In this document: positions 48,106 through 60,300 of the stretch, piece by piece
How the letters are laid out: each line of letters starts with the position of its first letter
Position numbering within the stretch: the stretch's first letter is position 1
Origin: Patagioenas fasciata
Taxonomy: Eukaryota; Chordata; Aves; Columbiformes; Columbidae
Assembly: GCF_037038585.1 (NCBI RefSeq)
Contig: NC_092523.1
Span: forward strand, 42,621,001-42,685,000
Length of the DNA: 64,000 nucleotides
Reading direction: 5' to 3'
Translations under genes and position numbers: made by a program
Notes under the pieces: model-generated
Database searches by the model: none
The model's input: the letters and a program-made list of their open reading frames with translations, nothing else
Told to the model about the DNA's origin: nothing

Positions 48106-48428
48106 CAACTACCTGAAAGGAGGTTGTAGCATGGAAGCTGTTGGTCTCTTCTCCCAAGTAGCAAGCGATAGGACAAGAGGAAATGGTCTGAAGTTGAGCC
48201 AGGAGAGGTTTAGATTGGAAAATAGGAAAAAATTCTTCAAATAAAGGGTTGTCAGGCATTGGAACAGGCTGCCCACGGAAGTGGTGGAGTCACCATCACT
48301 GGAGGTGCTTAAAAGGCATTTAGATGAAGACCTTAGGGACATGGTTTAATGCTAGAGTTAGGTTAGGCTATGGCTGGACTGGATGATCCTGAGGGCCTCT
48401 TCCAACTGAAACGATTCTATGATTCTAT
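48106..48428 (+). mobile_element. CR1 LINE fragment, plus strand, with intact 3' terminal repeats
   Basis: The sequence follows CR1 on the plus strand: ACCTGAAAGGAGGTTG, CTTCTCCCAAGTAGCAAG, GGAACAGGCTGCCCACG, then TGGACTGGATGATCCTGAGG, and ends in the diagnostic ATTCTATGATTCTAT. It is 5' truncated. It lies about 80 bp from, and head to head with, the other CR1 piece. Confidence 0.92.
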
Positions 48429-48521
48429 AAACAATGCATCAAGCTCAATATCCAACAACATTAACTACCATTTTTCTTTCTTAGCAATAGCATCAGGATG
48501 CTACTATTACTTATTACCAGC

Positions 48522-48578
48522 AAATACATCAGAGCAGATACCATTTTAACAACGATAAATACATCAGAGCAGATACCA
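48522..48578 (+). repeat. Partial tandem duplication, 35-bp period
   Basis: The 22-base unit AAATACATCAGAGCAGATAC plus CA occurs exactly at 48522-48543 and 48557-48578, between a CR1 3' end and the MSMO1 CpG island. Confidence 0.9.
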
Positions 48579-48997
48579 AGGCAGCTTACAGCCCGAGCTC
48601 CTGAACCGATGGCCACGCAAGGCTACTCACCCTTCCGGACAGGCAGCCGGCAAGCCGCGGGGATCGGGCTCGTGCGTCCCGCCGGGACCCTGTGAGGAAG
48701 CAGAGTCACCGTGGCACAGGCCGTCAGTGGGCAGACGCCGCCAACGCACCAGACGATGACGGTGACGAGAGGAATGCCCATCCCGGGGGAGCCGCCCGGC
48801 CGCGCACAGCCGGCCCTCGGCGCGGCGGGACGCGGGGTGGCGCAGGGCCGCGCCGCACGGCGCGGAGGCGCCACCGGAGGAGCCGCGCAGCCGGCCGGGC
48901 GCCCGCACCCCGGCGACGGCACCGGCACCCCCGCGTCAGGCCGCAACCGACCGACCCACCGCCCTCCCCCTGCCCAGTGGCCCCGGGCGCCCCTCAC

Positions 48998-49075
48998 CTA
49001 GGTGACAGCGGCGGCCCCTCGCAGAAACAGCACCAGCAGCACCTGCAGCACCAGCGCCCGTCGCAGCAATAACAA
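48998..49075 (-). other. MSMO1: Probable MSMO1 non-coding exon 1 (5' end approximate)
   Basis: A canonical donor lies at CACCTAG|GTGAGG on the minus strand (exon end 48998), inside the CpG island and just downstream of the CCAAT boxes. Human MSMO1 also starts with a non-coding exon. The 5' end is inferred only from CCAAT spacing (boxes at 49112 and 49145) and may be off by tens of bases. Confidence 0.55.
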
Positions 49076-49111
49076 CTGCCGCGATCGCCGACTCTTCAAG
49101 TGCGCCCTCCC

Positions 49112-49266
49112 ATTGGCCGCGCAGCAATCCCCGGCGCGGCGCTCATTGGCTGGCGGCAGCGGCCGAGAGTCAGGAGTGCGGGGGGCCGGGACGGAGCTGC
49201 GGCTCCAGCGCACCGATTGGCTGAAGGGGTGGAGTGAGGATAGTGAGACCTCAGCGTGCGGCCAAT
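49112..49266 (-). promoter_or_regulatory. MSMO1: Four CCAAT boxes (candidate NF-Y sites) upstream of MSMO1
   Basis: CCAAT occurs on the minus strand at 49112-49116, 49145-49149 and 49216-49220, and on the plus strand at 49262-49266. Clustered CCAAT boxes beside an SRE are characteristic of SREBP-controlled cholesterol genes. Confidence 0.65.
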
Positions 49267-49286
49267 GAAGCGGGAGGGAGGCCGGG

Positions 49287-49294
49287 TGACGTCA
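49287..49294. promoter_or_regulatory. MSMO1: Perfect palindromic CRE (TGACGTCA)
   Basis: A full eight-base CREB/ATF consensus within the CpG island, about 200 bases upstream of the presumed MSMO1 start. CREB sites commonly cooperate with SREBP and NF-Y at sterol genes. Confidence 0.6.
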
Positions 49295-49337
49295 AAGACG
49301 TGATGAAGAGACCGGGACCTCAGGTGGGCAGAGGGGG

Positions 49338-49347
49338 GCGGGGTGAG
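49338..49347 (-). promoter_or_regulatory. MSMO1: SRE-like element fused to a GC box
   Basis: On the minus strand the sequence is CTCACCCCGC, which fits the SREBP consensus TCACNCCAC with one mismatch and runs directly into CCCGCCCCCC, a GC box (Sp1). MSMO1 is a known SREBP target in mammals. Occupancy here is inference. Confidence 0.45.
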
Positions 49348-49680
49348 GCGGCGGCGGGCGCGGCTCTTCGGCCGGGGCGTATCTGCGGAGCCGCTCCCCG
49401 GAGCCCCCGTCGCAGTACCTGCCGCCTGTCTCCACACGGCCGGATCCGGGCGTGAGCGGCTGCAGAAGCTGCCGAGAATCCAGTCTAGAGAGGAGCCCCC
49501 AGTGCCCCCTACCTCCAGCCGCGGCGCTCCCGACGTTTCGTTTACAGCGGTAGCTGCTCTTTCACCTGAGCAGCGCTGCACGGCGGGGCAGCGCTCTGAC
49601 TCACCATCCTCCCCATTTCTCAGGGAGGAGCGGCCTGTGCCCGCATCCTCGGCCACGCAGCTCACACGGGCTTCCTGCCT

Positions 49681-51362
49681 TAAATTAAAAAAACAAACAA
49701 ACAAAAAAATTGACATACAAGGGAATATACAGCGAAATATGATGGACCAGAACCCCACTGAGTTTGGTATCACGCAGGTAAAATTCTACAAATAATACAA
49801 ATGTACAATTCAAATAAAATGTTTCTAGTGAAACCCACTATTCCAAACACATGATGCATGGTACAATACCAACGGTAAAAGTACAATCATCCATTTAATT
49901 TCAGCACCTGGCAAAAAATCTTTGCTATTCTTAACTGTCATACTAATTCCACAGCTCAAATAGTTTCATTGGAACTTAAAAGTGGCCGCTATCTTAACTG
50001 AAAACCAAACCTTTCAGAAACAAACCTGAAGCAAACCAGTGATATTTACATGGCAAGTTCCTAAACCTTAACAATTTTTTTCCAGTTCCTTGCATGCAGA
50101 TTTAGAGAACAGCATCCTCTGTCTCTCCCGGGCCTCCAATTTTTAACAATTAAAAATAAAAATAATTAAAAAACAAAACAAACAAACAAACAACCCACAA
50201 AACCAGCAATGTCAAGAAGATTATTTGGTTTGAGACTTGTATTGAGAAACACAAGTTTTAAGCGACTTGTTGCCATTAGGAAACAATATACAAACTTTTA
50301 TTTGAAGAAAATGTCTCAAATATGACAATAACTTTGGTAATGTTAAAAGGAGGCCATCCAAGAATGAATAAAAATGAGCTGCTTTGTAAGCATGGCCATG
50401 TACAGTATACTCAGATATTAGCTAATAGAAGCTAAGGTTACACGCATAAATAGGCCTTAGTACCATGCAAGTTCAACACAATTTTGTACATTCATTATAA
50501 ATTTTCAGTTATTTTCATGCCAAATCACCTTTTGGATAAAAAGATAAGAAAGCAGTAACATCTAAATGTGACCCAAATTTAACAGAAAAAAAAAATCGTA
50601 AGTGCAGACAACATTTTTATTAAAAAGATCTTGAAATTACACCTGTTCAAGAACTGTTATACCATCTCTGACCTCCTTCAGTGGGAATTAGTAGTGTTAA
50701 CCATTATTACATATCAAAAAATACAACTCTGTTTTACAACATAGTACTGGCATATTCAAAGTACTGTGCCAAATTATAAATAGTAAAATCAGGTTTTGAA
50801 GAATTTCAATAGAAAGCAACTTATGCTCACACAAACATATGCACATATTATATTTATGTAACAAAAGTTTTATAAAAGGAAACAAATTTACCCCATGCCA
50901 GCTTGAATTACTGAGGTGGGATTCAATACCTACTATGAAGACTGACAGTTCATTTCTTTAAATATATTTATTAGTCTCTGGAAAAAATAAGACAAAAATT
51001 TACTTTCACCAGAATACACACCATTCTTCACTGACAATCCATTTCTCAGTCATGACTGACCTAAGTCGGTCCTTATGAAAGTGGCGCTTTTTTTTTTTTT
51101 AAGACTTTGCTATAAAAAAGAAATGGTCCACTAAACTTCAAAAATTCAATCAGCTTCTGCTCAACTGCAGGATAATCCTACACATTGCTTCTGCCTAGAG
51201 TAATCTTCATCATCTGTCATCTGTAATAGTAGACAGTCACATCTCCCACTGTGACTCAAGGTGCAGCTACAAGTAGAGAAGTGCTTAGAGACTCAGTCAC
51301 TTCAAATACACTTGTTGAAGACTGCTTCTAGTGCATAATCAAGTTGAAAATCCCTTTATTGA
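49681..51362 (-). other. KLHL2: KLHL2 3' UTR and KLHL2-MSMO1 gap
   Basis: The AT-rich sequence after the KLHL2 stop holds several candidate minus-strand AATAAA hexamers, at 51355-51360, 50967-50972, 50616-50621 and 50297-50302. Which is used cannot be told. The left part also has A-rich low-complexity runs (49685-49712, 50150-50200). No other gene was found. Confidence 0.6.
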
Positions 51363-51391
51363 TCATAATGGTTTGTCAATAACTGTAACGC
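51363..51391 (-). CDS. KLHL2: KLHL2 last coding exon (29 coding bases)
   Basis: After a long pyrimidine tract and acceptor CACTCTAG, the minus strand reads GC GTT ACA GTT ATT GAC, giving VTVIDKPL and TGA at 51365-51363. This is exactly the conserved KLHL2 C-terminus. It is easy to miss because only eight full residues are coded. An AATAAA follows three bases later. Confidence 0.94.
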
Positions 51392-54300
51392 CTAGAGTGA
51401 GGAAAAAAAAAAGGCATAAATCTTTAGGTAGTATTTCAAAGAAATTCAAGAATATTAAAATCAAGTATTATTATAATACCTTGCAACTAGCATAACATCA
51501 AAAAATTGTACCAACATCAGTGTCCATATTTTCCCTAACTTCTCTCTGAAAGTTGTCTGAGTCAGTGCAAAGTTCTGAAAGTTTCTGTGACATGAAAAAA
51601 TTTGCCATTACTGAAGTTTATTGTAAGTTAAGCATGTCCTTAACATTCACTTAATAACTCCTTTGAGAAATTCCAATTATTGGAGGAAAAGATACCTGAA
51701 ACAGCTCTTGTTTTCTAAATATCAAGTACCAAATGGATCTCTGTAGACTGAGACACAAATCCCTTGTTAAAAAAAAGGTCTGGTCCTGCCAGAATCATCA
51801 TCATCATTCACTTACATGCTAAACCCCTTTTCAGTACAGTTTAATACCATTTTTTTTTCCTTGTAGTGAATAATTGTTTTAAGTCATAATTCAAAACATG
51901 CCATCAGATTCTTCAGACCTGTTCCAGTATCTTAGGTTTTACCTTAGACAGGACTTTGTGTGGATGATTTGTCAAATTTTGTAGCTGTTGTACTGTAAAG
52001 ACTGTTAAAAAGTATCTATATACACATTACCTGCATAGCTCCTTCCTGTACTCATACAAGATGACACAACGGTCCATTTATCAGTTGTTGGATTATAATA
52101 TTCCACTGTTGATAAATTACAGGAACCATCATCTCCTCCAACTACATACAAGAGACCATTTACAGCACAAACACCTAAAAAGAGACGGGAAACCAATATG
52201 AAGATTAGCAACAGGCTTTCTCACCCCATAAAAGCATGTTTTCTATTCTGTGACATTCATGAAAGCAGCAGAAATGCAGGAACATGCCATTTACACTAAA
52301 TGATCTTACCACTATGTTGAAGTAATTGTAGTGTATACCTGCATTCCTTCTGCACATGTTCATGTCTGCAACCTGCTTCCACGTACTGGCCACAGGATCA
52401 AACACTTCAACACTTTTTCTTACCAAAGGACCATCATGACCACCTACTGCATACAATAAATTGTTTAACACACCAACACCTGCAAACATATGAAAATACC
52501 CAAAATTAACCAGAGAATGCTTCGACTGATACAAAGGAGAAACAGTAAATATTATGTCCACTAACATAAATCCTTCATCCACTCAGTGTTAAGAACTATT
52601 TCAGAAAACATTTGGGTCAGGATGCATTAATTAAAGCAAAAAGACAGTAACCACAGTAAGGCACTGATAAAGTATCTTGTTTGCTCATCAACCGTATTGC
52701 AGCACACAAAGAACAAAGCTGTTCTGCAACAGAAGATTTAGAAAATTTTGGACAAAAAATGATGTGCAGGAAAATGAAGACTGTTGAAATCTAGGACTAA
52801 TTAGAAGTGACAGTAAATGAGACAGTGTGCTCAGCCAGCATAACAGAAATTTGACAAGATGATAAAGCGTAAGTGAATTTTTAGAAAGTAAAAACTGTGT
52901 GGTACAGAGCATAAAAGCTGAATGGACAGACATTATACAACAGGGATGTTTCCACTTAGGTATTGGAATACCTGGCAAACATTTATAAAACAAAAGTAAA
53001 CAGAGTGAGCACATTCCTCCTCCAAGATTTGGAGAACACCAAGCTTCCTTGAACCAAGCTTCAGTTATCAAAATATTCAAAAGGATATTAAAGGGTCTCC
53101 TTTACAACAAGATGTTATCAATCTGTAAGCTTGGGATGAAGGAAGAAATTAAGCTAGTCTATATCTACTTGCTAATGGGGCTGCACATATTAGAAAGATG
53201 GTAATAGGGTAAACAGAAAGGAAGGTCTGTTTATTTATTCCTCAACTTTATAAAGCACTATTAGAACCAAAACATAATAGATGTTCAGAAATGCAGGGGT
53301 AGTTTTTTGCATTAAAATTTGTGAATGATGGACCATAAAGACAATCGAAAAAACACGACTATGGAAGTACATTGGGAAATCTAGTATATGTCACATTTAA
53401 GATTTGAAACTCAAAGCTGAGATACAGATTTGCAACCATAGTTCTTAAAGGGTTCCATGGAAAGGGCAGAGCTTGAATGCAAAAGACCAGTTAAGTCGTT
53501 CAGAGACAAAGAAATGCTGGGTTAAAAAAAAAAGAACTCCAAGACCTTAATAGCCAGCTGAAATAGCTTTGAAAACATATCACTGATATTGTATGTAAGA
53601 GCCATTCCTATATGGGGACAGAAATGACTCCTCCTGAAATAATTACATTTTCTTTTTAAAAAGACACGTTTTCATAATAGAAGGAAAAACGGGAAGAAAC
53701 ATGGAAGAGTTCATTGGTACTGCAAGACTGAAAAATGGCTTCTTAATAGGACACTGCTTTATAAATCATGCTATCTAGTGCTTTTTCGGTGATATTCACT
53801 ACTAACATTTCCCCATATCCTTCCCAGTTAATTTAATTCATTTTATTACTATTATTTCTAGCTATCATGTCACAGTATAGTGTGACAGCTTTTCTTTCTC
53901 CCGCTCTGATCACACTTTATCAGACAGGATAATATGACATTCATCTTTTGTAGCATTAAACATCACAGAGCTAGAAGAAGAGCTAAGATTTTTAGTTTAA
54001 ATATGTGCTGTGATATAAAGCCTCCCCACCCAGGCCTTCTGTATAGTTACCAACCTTTCTATTCAGTGTGTGGAGCTTTCTCTCTGCCACATCGCCATTT
54101 TTTCTTTGATAGCTCCTCATTTTTAATCATATCCTTCATTCCTCTTTGGTGCTTCATTTTCCCTCAATCCCACACCCATTTTCCATGTCCTACCTTATTT
54201 CTTGTTCCTTCCGTCTGTATCCTCTTGTTGTCGTCTTCTGAGTTCTCCTTTCTTTGTTAAATTTTCTTTCCTGCCCATTTTTCAGGACCCTGTCTTATAT

Positions 54301-57300
54301 CTCTCATCCCTCCCAAATGGCCTATATCTGGAACTGAAGTTCCTTATCCCAGTATGTGGCTGGAAACAGATCTGTCCCCATATTGATGAACTGAGATTTG
54401 TACTAAAGAAGAGTAACTGAAGGTTAACCTCTGAAGTTTTTGAATGAAGCTGAAGCAGTGGGAACAGAAGAGATGGGCTTACGTTCCTTAAGATGACCAG
54501 AGATCAAAGGTTTAACACAGGAACAAAATTCTCTTTAGTTAGGACCCATACCACCACCGGGACTGATCACCAGTTGAAACAATTCTGGTGGTTTGGGATA
54601 TTTGGCCACTACAGCCAAGCTCAATCAGTAGTCAGGATTTTCACATTACCACCCATTCCTTCCCCAGGCACAAATGTAATTTTCCATGTATTTAACAGAG
54701 TGGCACAGAAGGATGTTGGTTATTTAACTCCATTATATGAATCTGAAATAACTGGCAATATTTACTTTTCCTCTCCAATCTTTTTTTCATCAGAGGGCAA
54801 GGTAAAAGGCAGCAGAGAGTTGAGTAAACAAACACGGTCCTGAACTCTGGGACAAGGAGAGGGAGGAGAGGGGCAGAAAGGTCCCAGCAGTTAGTGTATC
54901 TAAGGCACTAAATTTCAGAGTTGCAGAAGTAATTCAATATTTTTTTAAAAATCTGAAAATATATAGAGTTTAAATAGGCTACGAGCACAACGATAAACCA
55001 GAATAGTAAAAAAAAAAAAAAAAAGCCGAGGTAAAATGGCTGTGAAGGCAGATTGCAAAATGAAACTTTGTCACAACCAACACTTTTGTCCTTATAATAA
55101 TACTTGTAATTGCCCATTTTATATAAAAGTTATCCTCAAAACTTGCCAATATTAGACCGGAGTAGGCAACTCTGGCCAGTTTTTAATCCAGAATTTACTT
55201 CCAAGATGCACAGACTAACTAGAAGTTTCACAAGACAACATTTTCTCAAGGTACAGAGTATCATGTTTCTTTATTCACGTCACAGTTTTAGTTTAGAAAT
55301 AAAACACTGCTTTTAGCAATAAGAGACATATCAACTTCCTGATTTTGTGAAGGTATAAAGGAAGTATCCCAAAATAAATATCTTACTTATAGTAATTATT
55401 TTAATACTTTTATATATTTCTTTTGAAATAATTTGGACTTAATTTAAACATCATTACACGGATTAAAAACTGTTCAGAGTTAATAAAGAATAATGGAAGG
55501 CAAGATGTAAAGTTGGGATAACTATTAATCATCTACTGAGCACACTAGAAGTCCATCCAGTTTTATTTGTAGCAACAACTCTTCCAATTATTAAGCACAT
55601 TAATGCAATCACCACTAGGTATTTGAAGCATGTTGCTAAAAAGCACCATTGAGTACCTGACAAAAAGTTACTTAAACAACTAAAAAAATAAATGTAGAGA
55701 TATAATATCATGTAATTTGACTTGAAAAAGTCCATGGGAACAGATCTAGAGAAATAAAACAACTTCTGCGAGCTGAGAAAACCTGAAATACCAAAAGACA
55801 AATACAGGACAGTAAACAGCAAATGAGATTTGAGTCCATAATATAAATAGATAATGAAAATGCTAAAGTCAATTTGGAGCTGTGGAGGCATCATTTCATT
55901 AAACAAAAGCAAATACCACAGGTACTTTTGATGTCTTTAAAGAGAGATATACATACTCAGAATCTCAAGAAGGAAAAAAATCCACAAAAAAAAAAAAAGA
56001 AAAAAGAAAAAGAGATTTTAAAGTTTATAAAGAAATAAATGGATATACCTTGGCTAAACAATAAGAAAGGATAACATGTAGTAGCCTATACATATCCAAA
56101 GGATGTAAACACCAGGTGATGAGAAGAATTACTGAAGATGAAACAAAGGGTACGTAAGTGGAAGTAATAGGATGAAACCAGTAATACAAACTTAAGAATG
56201 AACATGGACAAAACTTCCTGCAGTGAATCAGAATGTGGAACAAGTCCTCCAAAGAGGTGGAAATCTAGTCATAGTTCACACGTAAAGTCAACCTGAAAAT
56301 GCCATCAGAAAAATCAGCCCTACACTGGCAAAGACATCTTTGAAGAAACGACATGTTTTCATCCTGGCCATCTAGATTTTGACACTTCAGTATTTAAATG
56401 ACATTAAATTGTCACAATCCATGCATATTAGTCTGTATGTTAAAAACATAAACAGTTATGGGAAGAGGAGGAAAATGAAAAGTATGAAAAAGCAAGGAAA
56501 GAGATTTACTATTAACAGACTGAATCTTACTATATTGGATAGTTTTGTATTTATAACATGCATTTTATAAGCCATCTGAGACTAACAGATTCCATCAGAC
56601 GCAGACTTCAGCTTACCTTTGATGTTTTTAGATACATTTTAAAACCACAAATTAACTTCAGTTTTGCAAGGATAGTTGTTTCTTCACCACTCACCTGCTC
56701 CACTCCGTCTAGTGCTCATTTCTGCAACATAGGTCCACTCATTTGTATTGGCGTCATAGCATTCTACCGAACTAAGGCACTGACGTGACGCCCCATCGTA
56801 GCCACCAACAGCATACAGTTTGCCTAGAAAGGGCAACCAACAGACACCTACCAATTTCTAATGCACACAGACTATCCTGGTACACAGGTTGAAGAGAAGT
56901 CATCATTCTCTGAAGGTACATTGTTGTCAATCAGTTACTGAGTTTCTATTTTGTAATTAGTTTGACATAATACACTATAGTTCTTGTCAAGTTTAGGATG
57001 TAAAGGCAGACAGTGTCTAACAAGAACAACGTGAGTCAAAAGACTTTAAATTGCCTAGCTGAAATACAACGGTATTTTACCCTGATTTTAATTAAAAATT
57101 GTTCAAAAGCAAGCTAAATCAAGTATGTCCAACATTGGGAGCTCACAAATAGGCTTCTTAGAAAGTTCAGAGGAAAGTTACTTGTACAGTCTGCATTTTC
57201 AGATCAGAAACAGCAGTTAAAACACACACCTAAAACTGTTTTAAGGCCCACGAGCCAGCCCAGGTCTGCATTGTGAAAGCAACATCCAGGCTGTTCACCA

Positions 57301-60300
57301 CCAAGCTGACTCACAAGTCAACACTTTTCCTGGCACTGTCTGTGAGATCATCCTCAGTGTGCAACCAGCACAGTCAGCCACAGATAACAGAGTTAACAAC
57401 ACTGCAGTGCTACAGCACTAAAAAACAATTCATAAGGTCATGGCTTCAGTAACCAGACTCTTTAGCTTTGCTGGCATGGGTAACCTAGAGCATGCACGTT
57501 TAGCAAGCTTTTCCTCAGTTGGCCTCAGGCACAAGTGAAGCTCTGGCAAAAAATTAAAACAACTATACTAAAAGCTGGTCAAAACCAAGTAGAATTATTA
57601 CCTATTGTTTGTACCATTTGAATTACAAGGTTGAGCAAAAATACAAATCTGAAGTATGTTTTCAGAAGTGAGAAAAAAAAAAATTGCATTGCCTCCCCCA
57701 TTCTTTTTAATATCATTTGTCAACTTACCTCCAACAACACCTACACCAACACTACTTCTTCTTGTGTTCATTGGAGCTACATGAAACCACTCATTAGTCT
57801 TCAAGTTGTAAACTTCAACTGATGATAAACCTATGAAGACAATACAACATTATTTTCTCTATAAATCTAGGTGCAACATACTGTCTACCTTCTGGAAAAT
57901 TCTTCATATCTGATAATTCAAATTATTTAATTTTAAGGACTGCTAATTACTGTGCAAAAGGCACAACTGATGTCCTTTAGATAGCAAATTTCAGTCAACC
58001 CATTCTCTGTGTCTGAAAGTGGGCAAATTAATAAAAGCTTTCGTGCAACTCTGAAAAATTACTCCTTGGATTTTTTTCTTTCTTTTTAATTAAGTCACAA
58101 TGTGCTCTCCTACATAAGCTTCAATAATCATTATTAAGGAAGAGGATCTTCTCTGCCTAAATGGTTTGATATATCTGTGAACAGAATGAATAGTGTATGT
58201 CCAAAGCCTTCCCACAAGTAAGAGAAAGCTGTTTGTAATCCTATTTACAGTACTATGTGAAAACAGAGAGGGATATTTCATATGAAAACAGGATAAAAGG
58301 TAATTTTTCTGCTCACGTCCCCCACAAGTTAAGGACTCTGACTACAAAAAGAATACTGAAAGGGAACTTGTCAAAGTTTCCCTAGTCACTGAGCCTAAAC
58401 TCTTTGACAGGAGTGAATAGTCCACTGTTCAGGTAGAAGGACATGACCACTAAAGCAGATTCCACACCAGGCTGCCCTCATGCTTGGTGCCACCACAGCT
58501 ACCAGGAAAGAGATAATCAAATTTGATACGATTATGTCAAGATTAGTCAAAGCTAATCAGCAGTGTATAAAGGCAAAAATACCTGTACTCCCATCAAATC
58601 CTCCCACAGCATAAAGAAGGCCATTTAATACAGCTGCTCCCAGTGTGCTTCTCCTGTCTTGCATATTGGCAACGCTTGTCCACTGGTCCTTCACCGGATC
58701 ATAGGAATCTACTGTGCGAACTCTCAAAGAACCATTGAAACCACCAACAGCATAAACCATGCCTCCCATGTACACCATTCCTAGAGCAGGGAACCAGGGA
58801 GGAAAGATGAGTGGTTTAGTCTCTTTGTCAATTAATTTTATCCCATTCTGTCCTAAGGATGCAGATACACAATTTACAGTGCTACACTACCAGGGTTTTG
58901 ACAGTGTCCTAGAGCCATGCTTCATTCAGATTAAGGACTAGAAACTCTGACACTTTTTGTTACTAATAGCTTACACTTCCAAATATCGTGCTTGCTGAAT
59001 TTCTTCTTGCTGAGGTATCTCAGTTGCTTTAAGATCACATCTTCACATTTTTGGTATTGATTTGTCACTTCTTCACATTTTTCATGCCATTTAATAATAA
59101 TGGGGTATTTTAATAGTAAAATTACTCATTGTTATAATGCAGTAACATTTAAATTTATTTATCCTCTGTATTTATGGGAGGTAATAAAGGTTTTTCCTAG
59201 AGATTACAAATTGAAGCACAACTTAAGATCAAGTTATCAAACTTGTATTGTTCCAGATCAGCAAGTAATTAGAATTTTAAGGATGATCACTGAAGTCAAG
59301 GCTTAGCACTTTCCAGATAAATATCTTAAGTACTGTTTGAAAGAACATACAATACTTCATACAGACGCCTAATTCTGAAGCATTACCAACCGCAACAAAA
59401 ACGGGGTGTCATTTACCTGCTCTACATCTTCTGGAAGGCAATTCAGCCACCTGATGCCAGCGTTCTTCTTTAAAATCATAGCATTCAACACTGCGAATTG
59501 CCTTTGGTGCCTGTCCTCCAACTACCATCATCAACTAAAAGGGAGACAATCTTTTAAAAATTATTTGCATATATAAGAGAACCTGAGAGATCAAAAAAGT
59601 GTTATAAAATAAAACAAGCTTCTGTACAAAAAATAATTAAAGGATGCTTCTCCAAAATAAGAAATTTGAATCTTGCAAACCAGGCAAAAGTAATTCTTTT
59701 TAAAAAACACATGCAATTTGTAACCATTGTGTCCAGAGGAAATATCTGAACTAGAAAACCAGGAAGCAATTAGAGTCCAGATAGACCTCCCATGAATGGG
59801 GTGGATCCTGCTGATTCTTCACATCCTACTCTGACCTCAAGTATGAGAACTCAACATCTATGGTGTTCAATGGAACATTTCCTTTGACAGAAATGTGTTA
59901 AATCTGCTGAATGGAACCTCCTGTTCCATTACTGCAGTTGCCATAATAGTTCTACGAGGATAAACTTCTTTATTTCATAGGGAATAAAATAATAACAGAT
60001 GTTTGTTCCATTTTCTTCTTCTAAAATGAGCAAAAGACTATATTTAGCTAAAAATGAATAAATGCCCCCACTCAGAAGCATCAGTCTTTGTTAGGATTTT
60101 GTTGTTTCAAAGAAACAGGCTTACTTCCGCTGTAACACCAGGCCTACAATTGTATATTTCTTACATTTCTCAAATGCTGAAGATGGGAGACTAAAACATC
60201 TATATCACAAGTAGTATGGAGTATAAAGCTAGTCATTTGTTACATTTTTGTGATAAACAATTTTATGGGAATACCCCAAGTGACGGTCATCTCCTCATGA

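Larger units (their letters stand above)
47125..48997 (-). other. MSMO1: MSMO1 intron 1 (5' UTR intron) with two CR1 copies
   Basis: The intron separates the CpG-island first exon from the exon carrying the start codon. It contains two CR1 fragments in opposite orientations (47595-48025 and 48106-48428), a 35-bp-period partial tandem duplication (48522-48578) and a candidate extra non-coding exon (48631-48689). Confidence 0.7.
48585..49680. promoter_or_regulatory. MSMO1: CpG island over MSMO1 promoter and first exon
   Basis: A GC-rich, CpG-dense block of about 1.1 kb lies in AT-rich surroundings. It covers the presumed MSMO1 start, its first exon and several hundred bases upstream toward KLHL2. 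No TATA box was seen. The regulatory motifs within it are listed separately. Confidence 0.8.
51392..56694 (-). other. KLHL2: KLHL2 introns between kelch repeat 4 and the last exon
   Basis: Three introns (51392-52030, 52175-52338, 52480-56694) with no further exons. The 4.2-kb intron is the largest complete KLHL2 intron here. It contains a pyrimidine-rich segment (about 54060-54300), a poly-A run (55008-55024) and an A-rich stretch (55972-56012). I recognised no mobile element. Confidence 0.85.

Noticed and set aside
48692-49773. Several 90-225-codon frames in the MSMO1 CpG island
   Set aside because: Composition is Ala/Arg/Pro/Gly-rich on both strands, with no family similarity. This is expected from GC-rich promoter DNA.
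53934-54260. 108-codon plus-strand frame in the large KLHL2 intron
   Set aside because: Ser/Phe/Leu/Pro-rich translation of a pyrimidine-rich stretch, antisense to the gene, with no domain.
56407-56425. CCATGCATATT on plus strand, resembling the complement of the CPE NMHG zinc-motif codons
   Set aside because: It lies in a KLHL2 intron. Translation runs into a stop straight after and there are no flanking exon signals.
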